From Flagellimonas myxillae (lineage in GTDB: Bacteria; Bacteroidota; Bacteroidia; Flavobacteriales; Flavobacteriaceae): a stretch of 64,000 nucleotides of DNA. The notes under the pieces were generated by a model, which did no database searches, was not told where the DNA came from, and saw only the letters and a list, made by a program, of their open reading frames with translations. The stretch is from the NCBI RefSeq assembly GCF_023502235.1, contig NZ_JAMFLY010000001.1:496001-560000 (forward strand), written 5' to 3'. This document shows, piece by piece, positions 1 through 7,699 of the stretch (the stretch's first letter is position 1; the number at the start of each line of letters is the position of its first letter). Position numbers and translations under genes: made by a program.

Positions 1-1
1 T

Positions 2-145
2 TCGCCTGCTGCTTCCTTAGACCGTTTGGGAATTAGCTATAAAGGGGGATTTGTTTTGGTTTCGCCCAAGGACAAAAAGGGCTTTGTTGACCATTTAACT
101 TCGATCAACCCTAGAATTACGATTCAATTAAAGGAAAAAGAGTAA
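2..145 (+). CDS. C-terminal fragment, bacterial PH-like domain protein (partial)
   Basis: An open frame runs in from the left edge of the window and ends at a TAA at 143-145, giving 47 residues. The fragment contains a hydrophobic strand followed by SPKDKKGF and a terminal INPRI segment. This pattern resembles the end of bacterial PH-like (bPH_4/DUF1200) domains, where a phrase of the type ISPKDKxxF is common. That family assignment is from memory of the pattern and is tentative. The stop codon lies directly against the stop of the convergent lptB gene, with no spacer. The start and the N-terminal part are outside the window, so size and membrane segments cannot be judged. Confidence 0.55.
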   Translation, partial: SPAASLDRLGISYKGGFVLVSPKDKKGFVDHLTSINPRITIQLKEKE

Positions 146-886
146 CTAAAAGTCCAACTTCTTTTTTCGAAGCTCAAAATTTTGTCCGAGATATACCTTT
201 CGCACCATTTCGTCCACAGCCAATTCCTCGGGTACCCCGGCTTTTAGAATTCCACCTTCGAACATTAGATAGGAACGCTCGGTAATGGCCAAGGTTTCTT
301 GAACATTGTGGTCGGTGATCAGGATACCGATGTTCTTGTTCTTCAATTGGGCCACAATACGCTGGATATCCTCGACAGCCACGGGATCTACACCGGCAAA
401 AGGTTCATCCAACAAAATAAACTTAGGGTCGGTGGCTAGCGCGCGTGCTATTTCAGTACGTCTCCGTTCACCCCCAGAAAGTAAATCCCCCCGGTTCTTA
501 CGGATGTGCCCCAAACCAAATTCATCAATAAGCGACTCCATCTTCATGTGCTGCTCTTTTTTGGTGAGATTGGTCAATTGCAGTACACTCAAAATGTTTT
601 TCTCGATGCTCAATTTTCGGAATACGGAAGCTTCCTGGGCCAAATACCCTATGCCATGTTGTGCCCTTTTGTACATGGGAAAGGTGGTGATTTCCATATC
701 GTCCAAAAAAATCTGCCCGCCATTGGGTTTGATCAATCCCACGATCATGTAGAACGATGTGGTCTTTCCGGCACCATTTGGGCCCAGTAGCCCAACAATT
801 TCTCCCTGGTTAACTTCAAGGGAGATGCCTTTTACGACCTTTCGGCCGCGATAGGCCTTCATGATATTTTCAGCACGTAGCTTCAT
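146..886 (-). CDS. lptB: LPS export ABC transporter ATP-binding protein LptB
   Basis: This is the cytoplasmic ATPase that powers lipopolysaccharide extraction from the inner membrane as part of LptB2FG. The 246-residue protein has Walker A (GPNGAGKTT, about 35-43), a Q-loop (YLAQ, 81-84), the signature LSGGE (136-140), Walker B with the catalytic glutamate (FILLDEP, 156-162) and an H-loop in TDHNV. The [10 protein letters not shown] run after the signature and the overall length fit LptB rather than other ABC ATPases. The ATG at 884-886 starts the conserved MKLRAENI. It is the last gene of a minus-strand block kdsD-tatC-CMD-lptB, 57 bases after the CMD stop. kdsD makes a Kdo precursor, so the block joins LPS core synthesis with LPS export. 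It converges with the partial gene at the window edge. Confidence 0.95.
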   Translation of the reverse strand: MKLRAENIMKAYRGRKVVKGISLEVNQGEIVGLLGPNGAGKTTSFYMIVGLIKPNGGQIFLDDMEITTFPMYKRAQHGIGYLAQEASVFRKLSIEKNILSVLQLTNLTKKEQHMKMESLIDEFGLGHIRKNRGDLLSGGERRRTEIARALATDPKFILLDEPFAGVDPVAVEDIQRIVAQLKNKNIGILITDHNVQETLAITERSYLMFEGGILKAGVPEELAVDEMVRKVYLGQNFELRKKKLDF

Positions 887-943
887 AAGAATTCGCCAAA
901 ACTAAACATATTCTTCTTTGGGGTCACTGACTTTGGGATTTTT

Positions 944-1294
944 TTAAGCCTCACTGGCTTCCAGTTCCTCCCAATATTCATAAGCGCGCCTAAGATGGGG
1001 AATAACTATGGTACCGCCGATCAAAGTAGCAATTCCCAAGGTTTCCATAACCTCTTCTTTATTGGCGCCGGACTTTTTGGAGCTTTCCAAATGATACTTG
1101 ACACAATCATCGCACCGCATTACTGCCGAGGCTACAAGACCTAAAAGTTCCTTGGTCTTTACATCCAAGGCGCCTTCCATAAATGCATTGGTATCCAAAT
1201 TGAAAATACGCTTGAGTACTTTGTTGTTTTCGGCCAGCAGTTTTTCGTTCATCTTGGCCCGATATGCATTAAATTCCGCTACTTTATTTGGCAT
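944..1294 (-). CDS. Carboxymuconolactone decarboxylase / AhpD-like family protein
   Basis: A roughly 116-residue alpha-helical protein of the CMD/AhpD fold. The key motif is RCDDCVKYH: a CxxC pair with a downstream histidine, as in AhpD-type alkylhydroperoxidases, which pass electrons to peroxiredoxins. The substrate here is unknown. A glycine-rich IGGTIVIPHLRRAYEY tail is typical of short CMD proteins in Bacteroidota. I start it at the ATG at 1292-1294 (MPNKVAEF). A longer reading from 1330 would add a lysine-rich stretch that lies inside tatC. Even with this start it overlaps the end of tatC by 11 bases, so it is translationally linked to it. Confidence 0.85.
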   Translation of the reverse strand: MPNKVAEFNAYRAKMNEKLLAENNKVLKRIFNLDTNAFMEGALDVKTKELLGLVASAVMRCDDCVKYHLESSKKSGANKEEVMETLGIATLIGGTIVIPHLRRAYEYWEELEASEA

Positions 1295-2120
1295 TTTGCT
1301 TTTCTTTTTTGGCTTCTTTTTTAACCACAATACTGGAGATGTAAATACTTGCTTGGTATAGCATTAACACCGGAATGGCAACAATAATCTGGCTGGTCAC
1401 ATCGGGAGGTGTAATTACCGCACATAGGATCAGCACAACCACCAATGCCATTTTCCGATATTTTTTGAGAATTTCGGGAGTGACCAACCCAATTTTCGTT
1501 AAGAAGAAGATAATAATGGGCAATTCAAACAAAATACCACAGGCTAATACAGATGCCCTGACCGTGGCAATAAAATTGCTTAAATCTATTTCGCTGGTGA
1601 CTTCTTCACTTACCGTATAGGTGCCCAAAAAATTAATGGATAGCGGGGCAACGACATAATAGCCAAACAATACGCCCATAAAGAACAGGGTAGAGGCTAC
1701 GAGAATAAATCCTCGGGAATATTTACGCTCATTCTCATGAAGTCCTGGACTTATAAAACGCCATAATTCCCATAAAATGTAAGGAAATCCTATTATTACT
1801 CCTGCCCATATGGAAGTCCATATATGCGCAGAAAATAATCCTGCCATAGTTCTATTTTGAATCGTAAAAGGAAACGAATCAGCACAAAAATCTGAGGTTG
1901 CACCGAAGAATGTGGCTATATTACAGAAAAAGCGATAGGTCGGGAAATCCATTCTTTTAGGTCCAAAGATGACCGTGTCAAAAATGAAGGACTTCATTAC
2001 AAATGCAAAACATGCAATGATAACTACGGCCAGCACCGATCTTATCAAATGCCATCTTAATACTTCCAAATGGTCCAAAAAGGACATTTCGTTTGGGTTG
2101 GTCTGCTCCTTAGTTGCCAT
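1284..2120 (-). CDS. tatC: Sec-independent (Tat) protein translocase subunit TatC
   Basis: This is the multi-spanning receptor of the twin-arginine translocation pathway, which recognises Tat signal peptides and moves folded proteins across the inner membrane. The 278 residues carry the N-terminal conserved stretch FLDHLEVLRWHL (about 14-25) and six predicted membrane segments. The cytoplasmic-loop motif RFISPGLHENERKY follows the second segment region, with a proline-rich ITPPDVTSQ near the last pair. An enlarged periplasmic loop between the first two segments (about residues 50-100) is common in Bacteroidota TatC. The ATG at 2118-2120 shares one base with the TAA of kdsD. No tatA/tatB-like gene is visible nearby. 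Confidence 0.95.
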   Translation of the reverse strand: MATKEQTNPNEMSFLDHLEVLRWHLIRSVLAVVIIACFAFVMKSFIFDTVIFGPKRMDFPTYRFFCNIATFFGATSDFCADSFPFTIQNRTMAGLFSAHIWTSIWAGVIIGFPYILWELWRFISPGLHENERKYSRGFILVASTLFFMGVLFGYYVVAPLSINFLGTYTVSEEVTSEIDLSNFIATVRASVLACGILFELPIIIFFLTKIGLVTPEILKKYRKMALVVVLILCAVITPPDVTSQIIVAIPVLMLYQASIYISSIVVKKEAKKEKQNAK

Positions 2121-3085
2121 TATAGGATACCTTCGTTTATAAGATTATGAATATGGACTACACCTGAATACGTTCCATTGCTAAAGGCTAACAACTGGGT
2201 GATTCCATTGTCTTGCAGAATTTTTAGGGCCTTTACGGCCAGGGTGTCCACGTCAACGGATTTTGGATCCTTGGTCATGATATCCCCTGCGGTAAGATCC
2301 CCGATATTGTCGTAAGTACTTAACATTCGCCTTATGTCCCCATCGGTGACCACACCTACTACCTTATTATTTTCCATGACAGCGGTTACGCCCAACATTT
2401 TTTCGGAAATTTCAACGATTACCTCTTTTACGCTGGAGTTGACATCCACTTGGGGCTTCTGATTGTTGATCACGATATCTGCGACCCGCAAATACAGTTT
2501 TTTGCCCAAAGCTCCTCCTGGGTGGTATTTGGCAAAATCCGCACTGCTAAACCCGCGTAATTCCAATAGGCAAATGGCCAGTGCATCCCCCATAGCCAAT
2601 TGGGCCGAGGTACTGGTGGTCGGTGCCAGATTGTTTGGACATGCTTCTTTTTCCACATAGGCCCCAAGCACAAAGTCGGCTTGTTTGGCCAAAACGGATT
2701 CCATATTTCCGGTAATGCCAATGAGTTTGTTTCCCCCATTTTTGATCAGGGGAAGCAGAGCCTTTATTTCTGCTGTGTTCCCGCTCTTGGATAGGCAGAC
2801 GACCACATCGTTATTTTGAATGGTTCCCAAATCGCCATGAATGGCATCGGCAGCATGCATAAAAATAGCAGGGGTTCCCGTGGAATTAAGCGTGGCCACA
2901 ATTTTGGAGGCGATTATGGCGCTTTTGCCCACCCCGGTCACCACAACCCGCCCTTGGGATTTTAAAATATGTTGGACAGCAGCAGCAAACTGCTCATCCA
3001 ATTGACCGATCAAATTGTGGATGGCCTTGCTTTCTGTTTCCAGGGTCCTTTTTGCAATGGATAGAATAGATTGGGTTTCGTCCAA
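2120..3085 (-). CDS. kdsD: D-arabinose 5-phosphate isomerase, KpsF/GutQ family
   Basis: Converts ribulose 5-phosphate to arabinose 5-phosphate, the first committed precursor of Kdo in LPS. The 321-residue protein has an N-terminal SIS domain (about 30-165; phosphosugar loops TGVGKSAI and LSKSGNTAE). Two CBS repeats follow from about 205 to the end (VTAVMENNKVVGVVTDGDIRR and ITQLLAFSNGTYSGVVHIH). Domain order and length match the family. No ATG fits; the frame opens with TTG at 3083-3085, giving MDETQSILSIAKRTL, which aligns with the usual start of the family. A TAGTTTTG box on the minus strand (3150 to 3143) could be its promoter -7 element, leaving a leader of about 50 bases. It heads the block with tatC, CMD and lptB. 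Confidence 0.92.
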   Translation of the reverse strand: MDETQSILSIAKRTLETESKAIHNLIGQLDEQFAAAVQHILKSQGRVVVTGVGKSAIIASKIVATLNSTGTPAIFMHAADAIHGDLGTIQNNDVVVCLSKSGNTAEIKALLPLIKNGGNKLIGITGNMESVLAKQADFVLGAYVEKEACPNNLAPTTSTSAQLAMGDALAICLLELRGFSSADFAKYHPGGALGKKLYLRVADIVINNQKPQVDVNSSVKEVIVEISEKMLGVTAVMENNKVVGVVTDGDIRRMLSTYDNIGDLTAGDIMTKDPKSVDVDTLAVKALKILQDNGITQLLAFSNGTYSGVVHIHNLINEGIL

Positions 3086-3142
3086 AGTAATTAACTGATT
3101 ATCTAATTGTATTCCTAAAAGAATGTCTTATATTTAAGTTTA

Positions 3143-3150
3143 CAAAACTA
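3143..3150 (-). promoter_or_regulatory. Candidate promoter -7 box for the kdsD operon
   Basis: On the minus strand this reads TAGTTTTG, an exact match to the TAnnTTTG -7 consensus of Bacteroidota sigma factors, 57 bases upstream of the kdsD TTG. I did not find a convincing TTG -33 box at the usual 17-23 bases, so this is only half a promoter. The divergent kdsD/recQ gap (3086-3253) is 168 bases and holds nothing else I recognise. Confidence 0.35.
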
Positions 3151-3253
3151 AACAAACTATCTCTTACAGACCATCTAGAGGAGATAGATTACTTCTTCTT
3201 TTAAATGGATGTTTAAAATGAGGATATGAACCACCTCCCGATTAGGTTGTTTT

Positions 3254-5476
3254 ATGTTAACAGAACGCATGGAAATGGGTCCTACCAATACTGATTTATA
3301 CACCTCGCTAAAAAAATATTTTGGTTTTTCACAGTTTAAAGGACTTCAAGAAAAAGTAATCCAAAACATTCTTAATAACCATGACACTTTTGTGATCATG
3401 CCCACGGGCGGAGGTAAATCCCTGTGTTACCAACTTCCTGCCATTATGAAGGAGGGAACCTCCATTGTGGTTTCTCCCCTGATTGCCCTTATGAAAAACC
3501 AGGTGGATGCCATTCGTGGCGTCTCTGAGAACCATGGTATAGCCCATGTTCTCAATTCGTCCTTGACCAAAACTGAGGTGAAGCAGGTAAAGGAGGATAT
3601 CACCAAGGGAGTCACCAAACTGCTTTATGTAGCCCCGGAATCGTTGACAAAAGAGGAAAATATTGAGTTCTTAAAAGGAGTGACCCTTTCCTTTGTCGCT
3701 GTGGATGAAGCACATTGTATCTCGGAATGGGGACACGATTTTAGACCGGAATACCGGAATCTAAGGAATATCATTAGCAGGCTGGGGGATAATATCCCAA
3801 TCATTGGCCTTACGGCAACAGCAACTCCCAAAGTACAGGAAGACATTATTAAAAATCTGGGGATGACGGATGCCAAGGTTTTCAAGGCATCATTTAATAG
3901 GCCCAACCTTTTTTACGAGGTGCGCCCCAAAACCCAAAATGTTGATGTGGACATTATCCGTTTCATCAAACAAAACCAGGGAAAATCGGGAATCGTCTAT
4001 TGTCTTAGTAGAAAAAGGGTGGAGGAACTGGCCCAAGTACTCCAAGTGAATGGTGTTAGCGCAGTACCTTATCATGCCGGTTTTGACGCCAAAACACGCT
4101 CCAAGTACCAAGATATGTTCTTGATGGAAAAGGTGGATGTTGTGGTGGCGACCATTGCTTTTGGAATGGGTATCGATAAACCGGATGTTCGCTTTGTGAT
4201 CCATCACGATATCCCAAAAAGCATAGAGAGTTATTACCAAGAGACCGGACGTGCCGGTAGGGATGGGGGCGAAGGGCACTGTTTGGCCTTTTACGCCTAC
4301 AAGGATGTGGAAAAATTGGAAAAGTTCATGTCGGGTAAACCGGTGGCCGAACAGGAAATCGGAAATGCTCTGCTGCAGGAAATTGTGGCCTATGCCGAAA
4401 CATCCATGTCCCGACGAAAATTCATTCTCCATTATTTTGGGGAGGAATTTGATGAGGTAAACGGGGATGGTGCCGAAATGGATGACCATGCACGCAATCC
4501 CAAACCCAAGGAGGAGGCCAAAGACGATGTGGTAAAACTTCTCAGTGTTGTCCGTGATACCAATGAAAAATTCAAGACCAAGGAAATTGTCAAGGTATTG
4601 GAGGGCAAGGTAAATGCAATGATTTCCTCCCATAAAACGGATGAAAGGCCCTTTTTTGGTATCGGGAAGGACAAGAATGAGGCACATTGGATGGCCTTGG
4701 TGAGGCAAGTGATTGTTGCAGGGATGCTGAAAAAGGAGATTGAGCGTTACGGAATTTTAAATGTTACCCCAGCTGGGAATTCATTTTTGGAAACTCCGTG
4801 CTCCTTTATGATGACCAAGGACCACGAATATAGTGAGGAGAACAATGACGCGATCATTACAGCTGCAAAATCTAGTGGAGGGGCCGCAGATGAGGCCTTG
4901 TTAAAGCTTTTGAAGGACCTTCGTAAAAAAGAGGCCTCGAAATTGGAAGTACCGCCCTTTGTAGTTTTCCAGGATCCCTCTTTGGAGGATATGGCTTTAA
5001 AATATCCCATTCGTATCGACGAGCTTTTGAACGTTCATGGTGTTGGGGACGGGAAGGCCAAAAAATATGGTAAACCCTTTGTGGAACTCATTTCCCGATA
5101 TGTTGAAGAGAATGATGTAGTGCGTCCAGATGACCTGGTGGTAAAGAGTACCGGGGCCAATTCAGGATTAAAGTTGTACATCATCCAGAACGTGGACCGC
5201 AAATTGCCCTTGGATGATATTGCTTCGGCCAAAGGCTTGGAATTACCATCCCTCATCAAAGAGATGGAGCAGATAGTTTTTAGTGGAACCAAACTCAATA
5301 TTGGATATTGGATAGATGAAATCCTGGATGAAGACCAACAGGAAGAAATCCACGAATATTTTCTGGAGGCCGAAACCGACTCGATATCCGAAGCGATAGA
5401 AGAATTTGAAGGGGATTATGAGGATGAAGAGTTACGGCTCTACCGCCTCAAATTTATAAGTGAAGTGGCCAACTAG
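3254..5476 (+). CDS. recQ: ATP-dependent DNA helicase RecQ (zinc cysteines absent)
   Basis: A 3'-5' superfamily 2 DNA helicase for recombination and repair. Motifs: Walker A PTGGGKS (50-56), DEAH box (151-154), TATATP (188-192) and motif VI QETGRAGRDG (329-338). These are followed by the winged-helix RQC region, an HRDC domain (about 545-615, with NVHGVGDGKAKKYG) and a C-terminal helical extension of about 120 residues with an acidic tail. The region that normally holds the four zinc-binding cysteines (about 384-415: TSMSRRKFILHYFGEEFD and onwards) keeps the YFGE motif but has no cysteine. The ATG at 3254 gives MLTERMEMG; the ATG encoding M8 (MGPTNTDLY) may be the true start. It stands alone on the plus strand, divergent from kdsD. 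Confidence 0.95.
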   Translation: MLTERMEMGPTNTDLYTSLKKYFGFSQFKGLQEKVIQNILNNHDTFVIMPTGGGKSLCYQLPAIMKEGTSIVVSPLIALMKNQVDAIRGVSENHGIAHVLNSSLTKTEVKQVKEDITKGVTKLLYVAPESLTKEENIEFLKGVTLSFVAVDEAHCISEWGHDFRPEYRNLRNIISRLGDNIPIIGLTATATPKVQEDIIKNLGMTDAKVFKASFNRPNLFYEVRPKTQNVDVDIIRFIKQNQGKSGIVYCLSRKRVEELAQVLQVNGVSAVPYHAGFDAKTRSKYQDMFLMEKVDVVVATIAFGMGIDKPDVRFVIHHDIPKSIESYYQETGRAGRDGGEGHCLAFYAYKDVEKLEKFMSGKPVAEQEIGNALLQEIVAYAETSMSRRKFILHYFGEEFDEVNGDGAEMDDHARNPKPKEEAKDDVVKLLSVVRDTNEKFKTKEIVKVLEGKVNAMISSHKTDERPFFGIGKDKNEAHWMALVRQVIVAGMLKKEIERYGILNVTPAGNSFLETPCSFMMTKDHEYSEENNDAIITAAKSSGGAADEALLKLLKDLRKKEASKLEVPPFVVFQDPSLEDMALKYPIRIDELLNVHGVGDGKAKKYGKPFVELISRYVEENDVVRPDDLVVKSTGANSGLKLYIIQNVDRKLPLDDIASAKGLELPSLIKEMEQIVFSGTKLNIGYWIDEILDEDQQEEIHEYFLEAETDSISEAIEEFEGDYEDEELRLYRLKFISEVAN

Positions 5477-5479
5477 CCA

Positions 5480-5791
5480 TTAATATCCACTATCCCAGTT
5501 GCCGGAACCAATGGCAGCCATGATCAATCCAAAATAGGCAATAAACAGAATCAAATAGATAAGTGCCAATCCTAGACCGATGTAGGCCAGGACCTTGCCT
5601 GTTTTTACATTGCTGAAATCTGTGTATGCACCTGGATTCTGTTGGTGTAACTGCGTTGCGGATTTGGCCTTGGTCAATGCAATAATGCTAAATATTGCCC
5701 CGAACGGCCCACAACAAAAAAAGGTGCCAACAATGGAGATGATCCCCATTGTTAGCACAGTACTGGCTCCTGGTAAAGGTTGTTGACTCAT
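5480..5791 (-). CDS. Small CCC-motif (DUF4190-like) membrane protein
   Basis: 103 residues with two membrane segments (about 13-40 and 68-95) and a FFCCGPFGAIFSIIAL motif in the first, typical of the CCC-motif/DUF4190 small membrane proteins of Bacteroidota. A conserved soluble loop contains NPGAYTDFSNVKTGKVLAYIG. The function of the family is not known. It is a paralogue of the next gene upstream (5800-6123), which has the same plan (CCCYGVLGLIFGIIAL and YDGYSNVKTGKILAIIG). It sits 8 bases from it, so the two are a tandem duplication in one transcript. It is convergent with recQ, with 3 bases between the stops. Confidence 0.75.
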   Translation of the reverse strand: MSQQPLPGASTVLTMGIISIVGTFFCCGPFGAIFSIIALTKAKSATQLHQQNPGAYTDFSNVKTGKVLAYIGLGLALIYLILFIAYFGLIMAAIGSGNWDSGY

Positions 5792-5799
5792 AATTAATA

Positions 5800-6123
5800 C
5801 TATTGTCCGTATTGTTCTAGAATCTCTCTCTGCATTTCCTGAATACCTTCCATACCTATGGTGCTGAACAGGAATATGGTGTATCCTAAGTACAATACAT
5901 TGAGCACAATACCAATAATTGCTAGTATTTTTCCAGTTTTTACATTGCTGTAGCCATCATAATTTTCAGGGTTCTCCATGTACAGTTTGGTGGCTTTATT
6001 GGCCAAGACCAAAGCAATAATACCGAAGATCAGCCCTAGTACCCCATAGCAACAGCATGTTACGATGGAAACGATTCCGAAAACCAGAATCAGCGTCGAA
6101 TTTGGGAGTTTTTGTTTTTCCAT
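5800..6123 (-). CDS. Small CCC-motif (DUF4190-like) membrane protein, paralogue
   Basis: 107 residues with a short basic N-terminus, a first membrane segment carrying IVTCCCYGVLGLIFGIIAL (about 20-40), a loop with NPENYDGYSNVKTGKI and a second membrane segment (about 68-90). It belongs to the same uncharacterised family as the gene at 5480-5791. The loop motif YSNVKTGK is nearly identical between the two, so tandem duplication is likely. It ends 8 bases before its paralogue and starts 10 bases after the DUF2752 gene, forming a three-gene minus-strand set. Role unknown; a structural membrane protein is as much as can be said. Confidence 0.75.
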   Translation of the reverse strand: MEKQKLPNSTLILVFGIVSIVTCCCYGVLGLIFGIIALVLANKATKLYMENPENYDGYSNVKTGKILAIIGIVLNVLYLGYTIFLFSTIGMEGIQEMQREILEQYGQ

Positions 6124-6133
6124 AATCAGAGTT

Positions 6134-6451
6134 TTAATTGAAAAGATTAGTCATTTTTAGTACATAACTTATGATAATGGTCCCTGCCGTGACCAACATC
6201 AAAAAAAGCTTTATTTGATGTGCAAACTTCAATTTTAAAAAAAGGTTGGAAATCAAAAAAATCAAGAGTAACAGTATGGGGTATATGGCCGGGTACATTT
6301 TGAAGGCAGCCACAAAATCTCCATGAAAAAGAAGATAGGCCGCCCTTTGCATACCGCAACCAGGGCAATCAAGACCAAAAATCTTTTTGTTGAGACAGGG
6401 AAGCATAAAATCCCGGGCGTTCAATAAAAGAAAGGTGAATTGTGAAAACAT
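6134..6451 (-). CDS. DUF2752 membrane protein
   Basis: A small membrane protein recognised by the DUF2752 hallmark FGLDCPGCGMQRA (a CPxCG motif followed by an arginine), with a second membrane segment rich in leucine and isoleucine (YPILLLLIFLISNLF) and a third near the C-terminus. The family often sits beside CCC-motif/DUF4190 genes in Bacteroidota, as here. Its function is unknown. A TTG at 6467-6469 would add six residues; I prefer the ATG at 6449-6451 (MFSQFTF), and the later ATG encoding MLPCLNKK is also possible. It is divergent from the Smr gene at 6531. Confidence 0.8.
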   Translation of the reverse strand: MFSQFTFLLLNARDFMLPCLNKKIFGLDCPGCGMQRAAYLLFHGDFVAAFKMYPAIYPILLLLIFLISNLFLKLKFAHQIKLFLMLVTAGTIIISYVLKMTNLFN

Positions 6452-6486
6452 GGTCTTGGTTACTGCCAAGTAAATTACTATTATTT

Positions 6487-6520
6487 TTGGTATTGCTGAT
6501 ATAAATTCAAAATATTTTTG
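6487..6520 (+). promoter_or_regulatory. Candidate promoter of the Smr-domain gene
   Basis: TATTTTTG at 6513-6520 matches the TAnnTTTG -7 element. TTG boxes lie upstream at about 6487-6489 and 6493-6495 (23 and 17 bases away, both inside the range known for Flavobacterium). The box ends only 10 bases before the ATG at 6531, so the leader would be a few bases long at most. Confidence 0.45.
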
Positions 6521-6530
6521 TCAAGGAGAA

Positions 6531-7073
6531 ATGCGCGAGTTTAAGCTTGGGGATAGGGTGGAAGTGCTGGACGAGGACATAGCGGGTTTTGTGGAAACCA
6601 TCGTAGGCGATACGATTACCATAATGACCGATGATGGCTTTCCCTTGCAATATCACCACAGAGAACTTGTATTGAAAAAAGAAGGCATAAAGGTCTCCAA
6701 TTTTGAAGCCCACCAGATAAAGAAACAAAAGGACGCCCCTCAAAAAAAGCGTCCTGCAACGGTTAAACCCAAACAACGGAACGAGCCCAAAATGGTCGTG
6801 GACCTACACATTAATCAATTGGTGAAATCCCCTAAGGGATTGAGCAATTTTGACATGTTGGAACTGCAACTGGAAACGGCTAAACGACAATTGGAATTTG
6901 CCATCTCAAAGCGTATCCAGAAAATCGTGTTCATCCATGGAGTAGGGGAAGGAGTGCTAAAAGAGGAACTCCAATATCTTTTCAAAAAATATGACAAGGT
7001 GAAATGGTACGATGCCGATTACCAAAAATATGGCTTGGGTGCGACCGAGGTCTATATCTTTCAGAATGGTTAG
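6531..7073 (+). CDS. Smr/MutS-family domain protein with N-terminal DUF2027-like region
   Basis: 180 residues in two parts. The N-terminal part (1-55) is a beta-rich segment with GDRVEVLDEDIAGFVETIVGD, typical of the DUF2027-type proteins found only in Bacteroidota. The C-terminal part (about 90-180) is a Smr domain with the VDLHI motif (DLH, the metal/nucleic acid contact) and IHGVGEGVLKEEL (the HGxGxG loop). Smr domains in MutS2 and stand-alone proteins are nucleases, now linked to cleavage of mRNA on stalled or collided ribosomes; that role here is inference. No MutS ATPase part is present. AAGGAG lies two bases before the ATG. It overlaps the convergent lipoprotein gene by 4 bases. Confidence 0.85.
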   Translation: MREFKLGDRVEVLDEDIAGFVETIVGDTITIMTDDGFPLQYHHRELVLKKEGIKVSNFEAHQIKKQKDAPQKKRPATVKPKQRNEPKMVVDLHINQLVKSPKGLSNFDMLELQLETAKRQLEFAISKRIQKIVFIHGVGEGVLKEELQYLFKKYDKVKWYDADYQKYGLGATEVYIFQNG

Positions 7074-7588
7074 TTGGAAATTGTTGTACTTACCGTTCCA
7101 AATTCATCAATGGTCAAGTTGGTTATCCGTTCCCCATTCTCCGTTACAAAGGAAACTCCACTGAGGCGGATAATATGTTCAAACTCGGTTTCGTCCTCAC
7201 TTGCTGAAGTTTCTACGATCACAGTGCCATCTTCCGCCTCAACTTCTTGCGCTACCGTGGGGGTAGCTGGCGGAATATCATCGCAAAAATAGCTAGAGCT
7301 GATAGTCCCGGAAAAATTGCGGTAGGTCAATTGCGATTGACCTGGAATGGAACTTTCGGTAACTATGGTCTCGCCAATAACCCCTTTGTTGAGCAATCCG
7401 CTGTTTAAATTTAAGATAAGGGCCTCAGTTTCATTGGTCTTAAATACAATGTTACGTCCCGAGGCTTGGGGCTGGTCGCAAAATTGGATTGCCACATTGT
7501 TAAAATCGATGGTTTCGATTTGAAGGTCACCGTCGTCGCAACCACCAATGATTAGCAAAAGTAGGATGGGGAAGAATAATTTTCTCAT
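7070..7588 (-). CDS. Hypothetical lipoprotein, 172 aa
   Basis: A secreted lipoprotein: a short basic start, a leucine/isoleucine-rich signal segment and a lipobox ending at C16 (IIGGC), followed by DDGD. Acidic residues after the lipid cysteine are compatible with surface export in Bacteroidota (inference). The mature part is beta-rich with repeated threonines, two further cysteines (about 37 and 102) and an acidic stretch around residues 115-135. I recognise no domain. The ATG at 7586-7588 lies only about 5 bases past a TAnnTTTG box, so the transcript may be almost leaderless. Confidence 0.75.
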   Translation of the reverse strand: MRKLFFPILLLLIIGGCDDGDLQIETIDFNNVAIQFCDQPQASGRNIVFKTNETEALILNLNSGLLNKGVIGETIVTESSIPGQSQLTYRNFSGTISSSYFCDDIPPATPTVAQEVEAEDGTVIVETSASEDETEFEHIIRLSGVSFVTENGERITNLTIDEFGTVSTTISN

Positions 7589-7592
7589 GCGC

Positions 7593-7625
7593 CAAATTTA
7601 AAGGAATTCCAATTTATAAGCCCAA
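7593..7625 (-). promoter_or_regulatory. Candidate promoter of the 7070-7588 lipoprotein gene
   Basis: On the minus strand TTG (7625-7623) is followed after 22 bases by TAAATTTG (7600-7593), a full match to the Flavobacterium promoter pattern. The expected start of transcription falls at or next to the ATG at 7588, which would make the mRNA leaderless or nearly so. Confidence 0.5.
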
Positions 7626-7665
7626 GGAAGCGCAATACTTTAAAAGAAATTAACTTTATTTCGCC

Positions 7666-7673
7666 TATTTTTG
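7666..7673 (+). promoter_or_regulatory. Candidate -7 box for the cysteine desulfurase gene
   Basis: TATTTTTG matches TAnnTTTG and would give a leader of about 20 bases to the ATG at 7700. No clear TTG box lies 17-23 bases upstream, so this is a half-supported call. Confidence 0.4.
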
Positions 7674-7699
7674 ATGATCTTTTAATTGATAGCTAACCC

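Noticed and set aside
3890..4708. A 272-residue open frame antisense to recQ
   Set aside because: Lies fully inside the strongly conserved recQ gene, has no recognisable domain and no promoter; its length is explained by codon bias of the opposite strand.
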